A stretch of 64,000 nucleotides of DNA, taken from the IMG/VR virus record IMGVR_UViG_3300046007_003307, positions 41,120 to 105,119 of that record; one strand, 5' to 3'. This document shows positions 13,301 to 19,309 of this stretch, in pieces (position 1 is the stretch's first letter; every line of letters begins with the position of its first letter). The position numbers were made by a program, and so were the translations under genes. This stretch comes from a virus. Below the pieces are notes generated by a model. That model was not told the origin of the DNA and did not search any database. It saw only the letters and a list, made by a program, of their open reading frames with translations.

Positions 13301-14821
13301 ACAATCACAACTACTAGCGTTTACCCACAGGCAACTAATCTGACAGCATTAAAATTAGAACGCCCCCAAACACAAACTCAGGGCAATGTTCTAATTGCAT
13401 CTTATAGAAATATGGGGCAATTACTACGCGGCATTGATTATCCGGGGGTACAAGTACAAGGAATCGAATTTAATCAAGCTCCGGAATTTGATGGAGCAAC
13501 ACCATTTGATAACGGCTTGTTTGATAATATTCAATACGATGTTGACGGCTTGCCTATGCTAGATGATGCTGCTGTTGACACAATTATACAGAGTAACTAT
13601 ACCGATTTAGCTCTTGGTACACGTGCTGAAGATATCGATGTTGTCGGTGGTGCGTATGTTGATGCATACAGTTCACATGCTCCAGAAGAAATGGTTCCTG
13701 GTATTGTATTTGACACACTAGACATGCAGGTCTATACTAAAATTAACGGTAATGTTGATGTAATTGCCTATAGAATGTTTAGTAATATGATGCGTGAAGA
13801 AAGTTATTTACGTATTGCTGATGCACATGCAACAACACTTGCTTCTAATTTAGCAATAACCGACACTACAATTGTTGTGGCAGATGCAAGTAAGTTAACT
13901 GCACCATTTATCGACACAGTAGGATTAGGACAAATTGCTATCCCTGGCGTGATATTTATTAATGGTGAACGTATAACTTATTACACACGTAATCTATTAA
14001 CAAATACACTTGGGCAAATACGTCGAGGCACACAAGGTACAGGTACACCAGCACTTTACACTGCTGGAACACTTATAACTGATGGTAGCATTGATCAACT
14101 TGTGCCAAATGTAGTTTCTAATATTTCACTTAGCACAATTACACCATATACGGTAACAACAACTCGTTCGTACTATCTTTCATTAACTGGTAACGTAAGT
14201 GCCAATGTTGGTGATGTAATAACACAATCTGTATCTGGTGCGTCGATGACAGTAGCTGGTATTGATTCAGTTGCAAGAGTGTTGTTGGTTATACGCAATA
14301 ATACAAATAGTCTAACATATCAAAATAATGATGTAGCTCTAAGTGGAAATGTTACTGTAACTGCTGGTGATTATATAACACAATCATCGACTGGTGCTAA
14401 TTTAACAGTATTAACAAGCGGTGCTAATGTTAGCAACATTTCATTAAGTTACTATGGAATTACAACATTAACTACTGGTAAAGCTGGTAGTAATATTGCA
14501 ATTAATGGATCTAATGTTGCAATCTATCCAACTACAATAACTAGCAATGTATCACTTAGTTCAGCGATAATAATAAATGGAACAAGCACAGGTAATGTGT
14601 ATCCATTAAGTATTGTGCCGGTTGGTAGAAACGATGCTGGCAACCCATTTGTTGATAGCAACGGTAACGTAACTATTGTAGCTAATATATCATTGCATAC
14701 AACCAACGTATGGTATAATTTAGGTAGCGGAGTAGCAACAGATGGGACAGGATTTAATGGAGCAACAACTGAGCAAGTGACATTCTTAAAAGCTAGCACA
14801 GCAACATTAATCGCACCTTAA
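1307..14821 (+). CDS. Giant virion structural protein (4,504 aa), baseplate/tail associated
   Basis: One uninterrupted frame of 13.5 kb. Residues 1-150 (motifs FLPTIFQT, FLSATMDQL, YYSFDP, FSQYYWL) and the stretch near 1430 (ETAWRHSS, LAKPAKYF) resemble very large structural proteins of marine T4-like phages as I remember them. Residues about 2410-3020 hold at least five spaced FG/GAP motifs (FGYGFAFD...VGAP, FGFCID...VGAP, FGTALT...IGAP, FGTKV, FGAAFD...SAP) about 130 residues apart, an FG-GAP-like beta-propeller pattern. Two GSGY-type beta repeats lie near 3696 and 3740. The C-terminal 900 residues are Ser/Thr/Asn-rich and probably beta-structured. No signal peptide or membrane segment is seen. 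The position after gp6 suggests a gp7/gp10-like baseplate or fibre role, which is inference. Confidence 0.8.
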   Translation: MATKKTSNFLPTIFQTDTNNKFLSATMDQLVTEPNLRNIHGYIGRTFAPTYKSKDSYVIENSAERQKYQLEPGIVVRNDRQEITFFASYTDLLNKIEYYGGLTANHDRLFDDEYYSFDPQISFDKFINFSQYYWLADGPNAVDVNTSGVDLEKTYNVVRNVSSSRYEFTSTSPTKNTLTLARGGRYTFEVDQLGNQFWIQTELGVDGLVNATPTVSTRDVFGVINNGADSGTITFNVPQASAQDRYVLMNVVANVEYAVPLAYADIQNHTVSQFLAAFPGYAGVATQLNGKTAIFIDQNLLTNRGEEAWTVPNVYDGNGDIVSGYNAGEVIPEAQRYGVWRVQFADSGDINDPLIRLACVQDVQINEKVYIRSGVVNANKEFFKDYDGFFHVVPVISSIQDTLYFQDGNNPSIYGTIKLVDIAGWSIDVENDILGKTTYTSPNGVVFTSGLKIRFGTDAIPATYQDKEYYVEGVGSATGIQLVDTTLLVTPEPYNDEIITNYPLNRISLSAVTTDVIPAGTVINIGTIEVEVYYEVTVGSLYIVTLSDVSSIVNGSAITGTGIASGTSVINTRRDTVYPEYITINRASVDLNAWSRNNRWFHRDIITATATYNNEQYIFDQDLRARRPIVQFESDLQLFNYGRIGKAPVDILDTTTQDAFNNLNGQVFSVAFGVTLFDGMRVIFANDVDPLVRNKIFVLNLVQTAIDGEGLLTGPKYINLNPAADGAVETYDSVVITDGVYKGTQWWYNGDTWIASQQKTSLQQDPLFDMYDSAEQSFSLYPLSTFTGTRLFGYNRSSTGTISDSVLAFPLTYTSFQTQGNIEFINYFDTDTFSYVANQTQLTERIATGFLHQIVDRYTSLPKNNWNTVTEKNNQYQLITYVYDGINSPFKIDVTVPDAVTIPYVKVYKNNVFLKTSQWTLTNGALTLSTAPTIGDKIDILVYSNEVSALGQYQIPKNLELNAQNTDLSTLTLGQIRNHLVELSQNSTELVGDVLSDSNLRDIEIKSQGGTILQHSAPLSNAALFLVNDSTNFIDAVRYAQQEYARFKNKFLELSVTLSGIQPTDPVASVDLIITEINKIKNSTFPWYYSDMIPYGTLKNIVNGVGYTIFDPLVRSYEITTTFDARALSNKAVLVYLNDVQLIIDIDYTFDTDRPAITFTDTVTLEVDDNVKIVEYADTNGSYVPETPTKLGLYPKFIPEIFLDDTYRTSINVIRGHDGSITPAFDDYRDEFLLELEKRIYNNITLRDIGSYQDIYNVMPGKFRNNDYSINEINQLTSKNFLIWIGNNKIDFTVNDTFDSNDPFTWNYSRFVDRIDSEALPGSWRACYQYFYDTLRPHLTPWEMLGFSTMPSWWVEEYGPAPYTGGNKLLWDDLEAGLIKQGTRAGIDTTFARPGLSEVIPVDANGFLLSPAAIMTASFNATHAATAWAVGQQGPVETAWRHSSDFAFAVQQALALAKPAKYFSLLMDVSRYSKNTMLEQYVTDTNDHIKQTSLTFNGDTSAGTVVRTAGYINWIADFLIHQGVDPATVITPLISHYQINLAYKLAGFSDQKYLQILAEQSSPTSTNDSIIVPNENYNVHLYKSTPVDKLVYSGVIIEKTTNGYSVRGYNLANPYFTIIPSVINSNAYKITVLTNSVTVFKDYQNLKLTVPYGYEFNSQQQIADFLISYERYLMAQGFTFNDTDEQLGETRNWKLSTKEFLFWAQQGWAPGSILVLSPVANTINAVTVGAITDAITDSQHGSKVLDQNFALVKTTNYNVLRSPTAFKLTLTNDAVIGYIELNLVQYEHVLIFDNTTVFNDIIYKPELGNRQYRLKLIGQKTADWDGSLSAPGFIYNSGNIDAWSSNKDYLKGDLVQYKNQYYVALNNVTQTTNAEFAFAYWKQIAASEIKKGLLPNFATIAAKSQVYYDSYTNFKDADQINYSHGLIGFKTRQYLSDLGLSDTTQIELYKGFIKQKGSANAINQLTSAEFNNLSSAINFYEEWAIRVGEYGALDTNPYVEIALDEKAFSVNPATATFVTDSSSDGVTTFNKSQLYKSTEQYNGIIALDRDAQSDYNNDITTAGYVNIDDVDTTIFDLANFTDLNNQLSAIGTGYTIWCAKDFSQNWNVYRVTETDNTVTSVANSLDGYVTFTTTNPHGLVAGDIFLVRSFATEFDGFYQVDSVIDLDNILVRYAGDTSQLTTLDGDGMLFILDSVRFNYMETARLYTPPHQWKVGEKIWIDEDAETNAVQGQPFGTQPSGTWKVYEKTHPWEMDQRLVKTNDMYITFSNVALANATSTLTIGGNAVTNITTITGNAVGIISNFLTSSNASNVSTSQIVSTNNIFPANTTVSSLTTNNEYSANIGYGQALKMIDNIEQTIFVGTTLYANLSVSTNTGAVNVFDKNTSNVYTESTTITPDGANTFTYGSHIDTAVDPFIDDGVAGRETLAVNAPTSSGAGGAANVGLIYTYNKLEGETVWNRGQVITGNVSAVDGQFGYGFAFDELGHWLYVGAPYEATPKVYVYGLQRFVTKATGNVTTSGSVSTITVPFTPEVTNDANALVVTSSTRTYIPNIDYTLSGTTITFISGNVNGTLTISQGPYYTLVKTINGPAGSEFGFCIDASLNGAQLGVGAPADSVIGSSGDLLDEAGAVYAYDRVIEAFTSTTGTVYTTVETIAPVYKVTVDGIELPRSEYTATPGTNTVTLNVPLGVGKVVNVETNEFTLLERLIGIDSLDGSLNAIQEGARFGTALTICSNNCAFYIGAPYYNAGTIYNTGAVWKFHNRGTLYGTNTGYTQNPTFTPGNTIRLDNFQITVTGTSLDSLIEDINDANLLGITAVNENGYLRLDSDKTVAKNRLRVLSGSGTVYEDAGLAIFAFMQIIVNPYRSNNEYFGTKVILARNAYMLVISSERGTTKHYATFDAHTDLLYPNAPEYIIDTDPTSLTYNELIVNPEQYLLDSTSTLHNINTTLDDDSTALLDEVKASGSVYTYELYDDPRDHVENPGRYAFCQQLDPTDLNSGDGFGAAFDVIGGHIVVSAPTDDTTIENGGSIYLFNNPTGRRGWSLIRYQEPRVDIESVTRMYLYSNLTNTILTSLEFIDPAKGKILGRADQEISYKTGYDPAIYNRGTNTAVSLNDNIFWSTTQVGEVWWNLSQLSYIDYEQDTLTYRSINWGNLFPGSTVEVLEWVESIYLPSAYVANGGDGVPKYADDSAYVELVYVDQVTNIISIKYFYWVKDKTTVDPTNETRQLTTTSIQDIIQNPKNQGIPYAAVIQNNSVVVYNVADYLSAQTTILHLDYNTVKNTNIIHSEYELVQKGNADSIISPKIINKLIDSLAGIDILGAEVPDPTLSVADKFGLGTRPRQAIFADRIAAYANLVEYANSILITKPITRNCDLTTISSAEAEPSFKLGEYDLKIETEIELDYLDVALLTAGYKVLVNQDTTQDNLWVLYELSADKTWTAIRTQSYKTDLYWDYVDWYAPGYGTDTQLEYVVDTLTDALKLPVAVGDDVLVRVANGVNRGWNLLVLNGNNQFDVVGIQDGTIQLKTSNGNFVNNKTPTTEIRYIITALKDDIFVGELDTEFNKLFFVMINYLFNEQKYVDWIFKTSFISVSHKLRSLLQYPNYIKDNQTYYESYITEVKPYSTKIREYSINYDSTDEFAGSVTDFDLSPYYDTDTKIFRSPSGEDVIKDEALWQTDTYNQWYANRNHRVESIVVEYGGSGYTSEPIVTIVDGGLAATGATARAIIDFDSGAVTSIELLTSGSGYYITPTVIINGGCTIPATAYAILKNKQVRSVNTTLKFDRVSYTSSVQEWAANTAYTAGDIVTHVGSLAGAVRHAFIVNANITSGSTFVHTEDYTRYSSANFTNANDRIVGYYEPTAAMPAIETINKDITIAASVTNSNVLFVTATPGLHKNMTISSNSANATIITEAVSGILLLSGNISANVGDYLTQTRVSNIYNVTSNVATSYWANVFVTANVQILTTLPAIFGNITNAYRVGAYLTEHEFNLTDVISIVDNSTITTTSVYPQATNLTALKLERPQTQTQGNVLIASYRNMGQLLRGIDYPGVQVQGIEFNQAPEFDGATPFDNGLFDNIQYDVDGLPMLDDAAVDTIIQSNYTDLALGTRAEDIDVVGGAYVDAYSSHAPEEMVPGIVFDTLDMQVYTKINGNVDVIAYRMFSNMMREESYLRIADAHATTLASNLAITDTTIVVADASKLTAPFIDTVGLGQIAIPGVIFINGERITYYTRNLLTNTLGQIRRGTQGTGTPALYTAGTLITDGSIDQLVPNVVSNISLSTITPYTVTTTRSYYLSLTGNVSANVGDVITQSVSGASMTVAGIDSVARVLLVIRNNTNSLTYQNNDVALSGNVTVTAGDYITQSSTGANLTVLTSGANVSNISLSYYGITTLTTGKAGSNIAINGSNVAIYPTTITSNVSLSSAIIINGTSTGNVYPLSIVPVGRNDAGNPFVDSNGNVTIVANISLHTTNVWYNLGSGVATDGTGFNGATTEQVTFLKASTATLIAP

Positions 14822-14827
14822 GTATAC

Positions 14828-14836
14828 GGTAAATAC
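14828..14836 (+). promoter_or_regulatory. Possible T4-type late promoter (GGTAAATAC)
   Basis: GGTAAATAC lies 7 bases after the stop of the giant gene and 35 bases before the next start. A second AT-rich ATAAATA (14859-14865) is only 5 bases from the start codon, too close to act as its promoter. Part of the TAAATA series in front of virion genes. Confidence 0.3.
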
Positions 14837-14870
14837 AATAACTGTTAGTAGGATTGAAATAAATAAGTAT

Positions 14871-15545
14871 ATGGATAAAAAAATGCAAGATTTAACAATG
14901 AAAACACAAACAACTACTGCACCAGCTAAACAACCTGATGAGCGTGGTGGTATACACCTTCAAGGTCATATTAAGATATTTGATCCTGAGACTAATGAAG
15001 TGTACGTAAACAAACGCAACGCTATTCATTATGAAAATATGAGTGAAGCAATTGCACAAAGTTTAAGTAATAAAGGCACACAATTTATTACTGAAATGCA
15101 TTTTGGTAATGGCGGTACTACAGTTGACCCCACTGGTGTTATTACATACTTGCCTACAAACACCAACGTACAAAATGCTGACTTGTATAGTCCACAATAT
15201 TTTAAGATTATCGATGACACAAATGCTGCCAACGGTGACCCATTGCGTAATAAAATGGTAATTATACACACTCCTGGACAGATCTATAGTGACATTATTG
15301 TAAGTTGTTTATTAGACTACGGCGAGCCTAGCGGTCAAGCTGTGTTTGACAACAGTCAAGACTTGAACGGTCAATTTGTCTTTGACGAACTGGGCCTAAA
15401 AGGATTTACATCGTCGGGTGAAGGACTTGGTAAACTATTGACACACGTGATTTTTAGTCCGGTGCAAAAATCCTTAAACAGATTGATTCAAATTGATTAC
15501 ACGGTGCGCATACAAACACTGACTAATTTAAGTACTACTGCATAA
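14871..15545 (+). CDS. Virion structural protein (224 aa)
   Basis: Soluble protein with a flexible polar N-terminus (about 25 residues, Thr/Gln/Lys-rich), then a compact domain beginning GGIHLQGHIKIFDP and including EMHFGNGGT and VITYLPTNT. It contains no membrane segment or known catalytic motif. Proteins with this pattern occur beside baseplate and fibre genes of marine T4-like phages, from memory, and are annotated only as structural. It lies 49 bases after the giant gene and 13 bases before two paralogous fibre genes, so it is probably a virion component linking baseplate and fibre. The start at 14871 lacks a clear ribosome binding site; Met at 14883 is an alternative. Confidence 0.7.
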   Translation: MDKKMQDLTMKTQTTTAPAKQPDERGGIHLQGHIKIFDPETNEVYVNKRNAIHYENMSEAIAQSLSNKGTQFITEMHFGNGGTTVDPTGVITYLPTNTNVQNADLYSPQYFKIIDDTNAANGDPLRNKMVIIHTPGQIYSDIIVSCLLDYGEPSGQAVFDNSQDLNGQFVFDELGLKGFTSSGEGLGKLLTHVIFSPVQKSLNRLIQIDYTVRIQTLTNLSTTA

Positions 15546-15558
15546 CTAGGATAATAAA

Positions 15559-16926
15559 ATGGCGTATATAATAAGAAAAACAAACGGAACAACACTTGGT
15601 ACTATCCTAGATGGTACTGTAGATACTGCGCAGACTAGTTTAACATTAGTTGGTCGTAACTACAGTAACTACGGTCAGATAATGACTGATAACCTAGTAT
15701 CATTACTTGAAAATTTTGCCTATGACATTGAACCAAGCAATCCATTAAGTGGGCAATTGTGGTGGGACACATCGGCTAAATTATTAAAAGTATACACTGG
15801 TACATATTTTAAAATTATCAGTAGTGCCACTGCGCAGAATAGTGATATAGTTGGTGCACCATCGACAGTAGTCGCAGGCGACATATGGTGGGATACCTAT
15901 GCTGAACAACTATACGTATATGATGGCACAACTCCGTATGATGTCGATGGCTGGAAATTAGTTGGCCCAGTATGGAGCAAAGTAAACGGCAAGAGTGGTG
16001 CATTGTGGGAACAAATTACAGACACTGGTTCTGCAATTCATAATGTTGTATCATTATACATAGATGGCACCCGCACAGCAATTATCAGCCAAGATAGTGA
16101 ATTTACTCCAGGAACTGCGATTACTGGCTTTACCTCTATTAAAACTGGACACAATTTACGTAGTACTCAAACACTTTGGGGTACTGCTAATAATGCTAGT
16201 TACTTAGGTGGTGTTATTGCTAGTAACTATTTCCGTACAGATATTAACAATAGTACTACTGGTAATCTACGTATTGTAAATGATAGTGGCATTACTATTG
16301 GTGCAGGATTAGATTTAACATTATCTGTATCTGGTGTAGATGCATCGATAACAAATAATTCCGACGGTGATATTAATCTAGTTACAAACAGTACAACGTA
16401 TCTAACAGTTAATGGTGCAACCGGAGTCGTTGAAGTGGCTGCTGACCCAACTACAACATTGGGTGTTGCTACAAAAAATTACGTTGACAGTAGTTTTGTT
16501 GATGCAACTTTAACAGGAGTATCAACTGCAATTACTATGCCAGCATCAACAGCAAATACTGCGATTGCTACTACAGAATTTGTCGTTAATAATTCTGGTT
16601 TCTTAAAAAATAAAATATATCAAGCTAATAGTTTCTTAGAAATTATTGATAGTGGAACAGGTAGTGCAAATTTAGCAATAGATGGCACTAGTGTAATGAC
16701 TGCTAGTGCAAGTGGTGTAAATTTACTCGCGGGTGCAACAGCAGCAACGCAGGCACAGACATATACCAGTACAGGTAATGCTGCAGTTGCAACTACACAA
16801 TATGTAAGAACAGCCGGAGCATGGTGGGACGGCAGTGCTAAATTTGTTAGTACAGATGCACCTGAGCTCGGAGTCAATGACACTGGATCACACGATGGCG
16901 ATTTTTGGTTCCAATACACAGCTTAG
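15559..16926 (+). CDS. Tail-fibre-like protein, paralogue 1 (455 aa)
   Basis: The N-terminal 190 residues hold two WWDT motifs (LSGQLWWDTS near 55-64, GDIWWDTY near 108) followed by LVGP, SGALWEQI and DSEFTP motifs. The same series recurs in the next gene, so the two are tandem paralogues. The C-terminal half is low-complexity, rich in Thr, Ser, Ala and Asn, with the repeating pattern TAIATTEFV / AAVATTQYV seen in trimeric phage fibres. The N-terminus probably attaches to the virion and the C-terminus binds the host surface. An AGGA sequence lies about 8 bases before the start. The receptor cannot be inferred. Confidence 0.78.
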   Translation: MAYIIRKTNGTTLGTILDGTVDTAQTSLTLVGRNYSNYGQIMTDNLVSLLENFAYDIEPSNPLSGQLWWDTSAKLLKVYTGTYFKIISSATAQNSDIVGAPSTVVAGDIWWDTYAEQLYVYDGTTPYDVDGWKLVGPVWSKVNGKSGALWEQITDTGSAIHNVVSLYIDGTRTAIISQDSEFTPGTAITGFTSIKTGHNLRSTQTLWGTANNASYLGGVIASNYFRTDINNSTTGNLRIVNDSGITIGAGLDLTLSVSGVDASITNNSDGDINLVTNSTTYLTVNGATGVVEVAADPTTTLGVATKNYVDSSFVDATLTGVSTAITMPASTANTAIATTEFVVNNSGFLKNKIYQANSFLEIIDSGTGSANLAIDGTSVMTASASGVNLLAGATAATQAQTYTSTGNAAVATTQYVRTAGAWWDGSAKFVSTDAPELGVNDTGSHDGDFWFQYTA

Positions 16927-16930
16927 AACA

Positions 16931-16938
16931 GATAAATA
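16931..16938 (+). promoter_or_regulatory. Probable T4-type late promoter (GATAAATA)
   Basis: GATAAATA followed by ATACATAA lies 20 bases before the second fibre gene. It matches the late box of T4-like phages at seven of eight positions (TATAAATA). No sigma-70 -35 element is seen at the right distance. Confidence 0.45.
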
Positions 16939-16958
16939 ATACATAATAGGTAAAGATA

Positions 16959-18224
16959 ATGTCATATACAGTAACCACAACAGCCGGCGCAACACTTACA
17001 CGTATTACGGATGGTACGATTAATAATACCGTTACTAGTTTAACTTTAATCGGTAAAAACTATGCCGGATACGGGTTGTTCCTTAATGAAAATTATGTTA
17101 AGTTACTTGAAAATTTTGCAAACACATCCGAGCCGTCATACAGTCTTGATGGTCAACTATGGTATGATTCTACTAATAAAATAATTAAATTACGTAGAAA
17201 TTCTTTGTGGAAAGCACTTACAGCAAGTACAAGTAGTTCTACAACTCCAGTGGATAACTATGTTGGCGATTTATGGTGGGACACTATTGTTTCACAACTC
17301 AAGGTATGGAGCGGAATAGAATGGGTAGCCATCGGACCAGCATATACATCGGCAGTAGGAACATCGGGCGCACTAGTTGAAACAATCTTAGACAGCAGTT
17401 CGATTAGCCATGTGGTTGTTAAATTTTATATTTCAAACACTGTGATTGCTGTATTGAGTAAAGATAGTGAATTTACACCCCAAACATCAATTACTGGATT
17501 CACTACCCTTAAACCAGGATTAAATCTAATTAGTTCAACTTCATTGACTGGAGTACAATTTACCGGTAATGCTAGTAGTGCTCTGACACTTAATGGTGTT
17601 TCATCATACTTACGCAGTGATATTGATGCCACAGCTACTGGGAATTTAACCGTAGCCGCAGGATTGAATGTAAGTAGTGATTTAGAAGTTCGCACTCTTA
17701 GTGGTACTGTTAGTTTAACTAATGTAACAAATAATGGTGATTTGAATTTATGGGTTAATAAAGGTGGTGTAAATACCAAAGCCATCGGCATTAACGGTAC
17801 AACGGCCGCAGTTACCTTACCTGGCAGTTTAGTTGCACAAGGTACAGCAAGTGTTACTGGTAATTTAACTACAACTGGCTATACATTAAGTCAAGGCATT
17901 ACTATTGCATCAAACCATATATTACCAAACGCAACTAATACAATTAATATTGGTGCAAGTGGCACTAAATTTGCTAACATGTATGTTACTACATTAACAG
18001 GTAATGTAACAGGTAATTTAACAGGTAATGTAACAGGTAATTTAACAGGAAATGTAACGGCAACCAACGTAACTGCCAGCGGCTACGTAAAAAATGCTGT
18101 ATATGCAACAACTGTTGCACGTGATGCAGCAATAACTTCACCTACAGCAGGCATGCAAGTATTTGTAACTGCTGGCACAACATTTTATGGATATACCGGT
18201 TCTGCGTGGGTAGCATTAAATTAG
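16959..18224 (+). CDS. Tail-fibre-like protein, paralogue 2 (421 aa)
   Basis: Paralogue of the preceding gene over about 220 N-terminal residues: the order DGTIN, TSLTLIGKNYAGYG, LLENFA, DGQLWYDS, GDLWWDT, VGP, SGALVETI, DSEFTP, ITGFT, LNGVSSYLR matches motif for motif. The C-terminal half diverges. It has a tetrapeptide repeat LTGN/VTGN (encoded at 17994-18059) and a short fibre tip ending TFYGYTGSAWVALN, a common phage-fibre ending. Two adjacent copies with a shared attachment half and different distal halves suggest two receptor specificities or a hetero-oligomeric fibre. A TAGG ribosome binding site lies 9-12 bases before the start. Confidence 0.78.
   Translation: MSYTVTTTAGATLTRITDGTINNTVTSLTLIGKNYAGYGLFLNENYVKLLENFANTSEPSYSLDGQLWYDSTNKIIKLRRNSLWKALTASTSSSTTPVDNYVGDLWWDTIVSQLKVWSGIEWVAIGPAYTSAVGTSGALVETILDSSSISHVVVKFYISNTVIAVLSKDSEFTPQTSITGFTTLKPGLNLISSTSLTGVQFTGNASSALTLNGVSSYLRSDIDATATGNLTVAAGLNVSSDLEVRTLSGTVSLTNVTNNGDLNLWVNKGGVNTKAIGINGTTAAVTLPGSLVAQGTASVTGNLTTTGYTLSQGITIASNHILPNATNTINIGASGTKFANMYVTTLTGNVTGNLTGNVTGNLTGNVTATNVTASGYVKNAVYATTVARDAAITSPTAGMQVFVTAGTTFYGYTGSAWVALN
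17994..18059 (+). repeat. 12-base tandem repeat coding (L/V)TGN in fibre gene
   Basis: Five and a half in-frame units alternate TTAACAGGTAAT and GTAACAGGTAAT, with decay in the last units. They encode LTGNVTGNLTGNVTGNLTGN. The unit is a multiple of three, so gain or loss of copies would keep the frame and change fibre length. Such repeats can change copy number by slippage or recombination. Confidence 0.85.
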
Positions 18225-18226
18225 TA

Positions 18227-18262
18227 TATAAATATTTTTTAATAATATATTATAATAAATAC
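18227..18262 (+). promoter_or_regulatory. Probable T4-type late promoters (TATAAATA and ATAAATAC)
   Basis: A perfect TATAAATA late box lies at 18227-18234, two bases after the fibre stop codon, and a second box ATAAATAC at 18255-18262. The next gene starts at 18292 behind AAGGA (18280-18284), so either box gives a short leader. TATAAATA is the classical late promoter read by the gp55 sigma of T4-like phages. Confidence 0.55.
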
Positions 18263-18291
18263 ATAAAGTGTAAACAGTTAAGGAAATAAGA

Positions 18292-19233
18292 ATGGCATAC
18301 GCATCGGCTGGCTTAATACAAGCTACAGACTATAACTATCTAGCATGGGGCGGCACTCAAGGTACCTATACCAATGTTACTAAAAACATTGCGTATGTTA
18401 TGGGTGTAGGCACAGGTGCCACAGGATACGGACAGACTATTAGTGCAATCAATACAGTCTCTGCCGCTGGAACAGTAACAGCCACACAATGGAGTGGATT
18501 ACTAACACTACTTAATGGCGCATTGGGACATCAAAGTGGTGCAGGTGCACAATTAAGTGGTAACTATACTGCTGGACAGACTATTACATATTTTGCCAAC
18601 GTAGCAACTGCGGTGACAACAATTAATACAAATGCGGCTTTATACAGTGCGCAAGGTGCTACAACTACTGGTGCTAACTTTGATGCAACTGTATCTAGTA
18701 CAACTGGTTTAAGTAGTTATACAGTGAATCGTGTGGTAACTTTTGCTAGTGCGGATGCAGCACGTTATTTCTTTAATGCAGGTGGACAATTAAATTTAAG
18801 ATTAAGTACAGTTAACTCAGCTGATAGTGGAGCAGAAAACAGTTTTGCTAGACTAGTAACTGGTTTGGGCGGCGTTGGATTTAAAAATACTACAAACACT
18901 GGTCGCACTGGGTCTGGTATTACCTTAAATACCAACAATACAGCACTTGGTTATAGAACTAACGTACTTAACACACCGGCTACTATAGTGCAAGTAACTG
19001 ATACCACAGCAAGTTACACAGCAAGCACTGGGTATTTACAAGTGTATACAAGCAGTAGTGACACTACTAACGGCTCAAACGGATTAAACGTAGTTTTCCG
19101 CACTGTGTTCACTGTTGCTGACAAAACTTGGGATGATACATTAAGTTTAACCTACAGAATGGCAGTTGATATTGTATTCCCAGAATCAACATACTTAACA
19201 ACTAACTCATGGGGTACACCAACCATTTCATAG
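18292..19233 (+). CDS. Virion/tail-fibre-like protein (313 aa)
   Basis: A Gly/Thr/Ser/Asn-rich soluble protein beginning MAYASAGLIQATDYN. The centre carries RYFFNAGGQLNLRLS, a motif I know from many phage tail and fibre proteins (FFNAGG-type). The end is a beta-rich domain closing with LTYRMAVDIVFP. No signal peptide or membrane segment. A strong AAGGA ribosome binding site lies 7 bases before the ATG. It is the last gene of the late block: a terminator follows 29 bases after the stop. Function as a fibre or tail protein is inferred from motif and position. Confidence 0.72.
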   Translation: MAYASAGLIQATDYNYLAWGGTQGTYTNVTKNIAYVMGVGTGATGYGQTISAINTVSAAGTVTATQWSGLLTLLNGALGHQSGAGAQLSGNYTAGQTITYFANVATAVTTINTNAALYSAQGATTTGANFDATVSSTTGLSSYTVNRVVTFASADAARYFFNAGGQLNLRLSTVNSADSGAENSFARLVTGLGGVGFKNTTNTGRTGSGITLNTNNTALGYRTNVLNTPATIVQVTDTTASYTASTGYLQVYTSSSDTTNGSNGLNVVFRTVFTVADKTWDDTLSLTYRMAVDIVFPESTYLTTNSWGTPTIS

Positions 19234-19262
19234 TTGACAACTTAATACAAATGTCTTATACT
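19234..19262 (+). promoter_or_regulatory. Sigma-70 promoter TTGACA-17-TATACT for the accessory operon
   Basis: TTGACA at 19234-19239 and TATACT at 19257-19262 are separated by exactly 17 bases. The predicted start point (about 19269) falls inside the left arm of the adjacent terminator hairpin, so transcripts from this promoter would not contain the hairpin. It is the only clear promoter I found before the 20-kb operon starting at 19310. Confidence 0.7.
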
Positions 19263-19293
19263 ATAGGTAAGTTATTTTGACTTACCTATTTTT
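19263..19293 (+). terminator. Intrinsic terminator of the late virion block
   Basis: A perfect 10-bp stem (ATAGGTAAGT at 19263-19272 pairs with 19280-19289) with a 7-base loop is followed by a run of T to 19293. It sits 29 bases after the last virion gene and would end late transcripts. Confidence 0.85.
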
Positions 19294-19309
19294 ATGGCTA
19301 ATTACTATT

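Noticed and set aside
17994-18059. Possible CRISPR-like short repeats
   Set aside because: Units are contiguous 12-base in-frame repeats without spacers, encoding TGN in a fibre protein.
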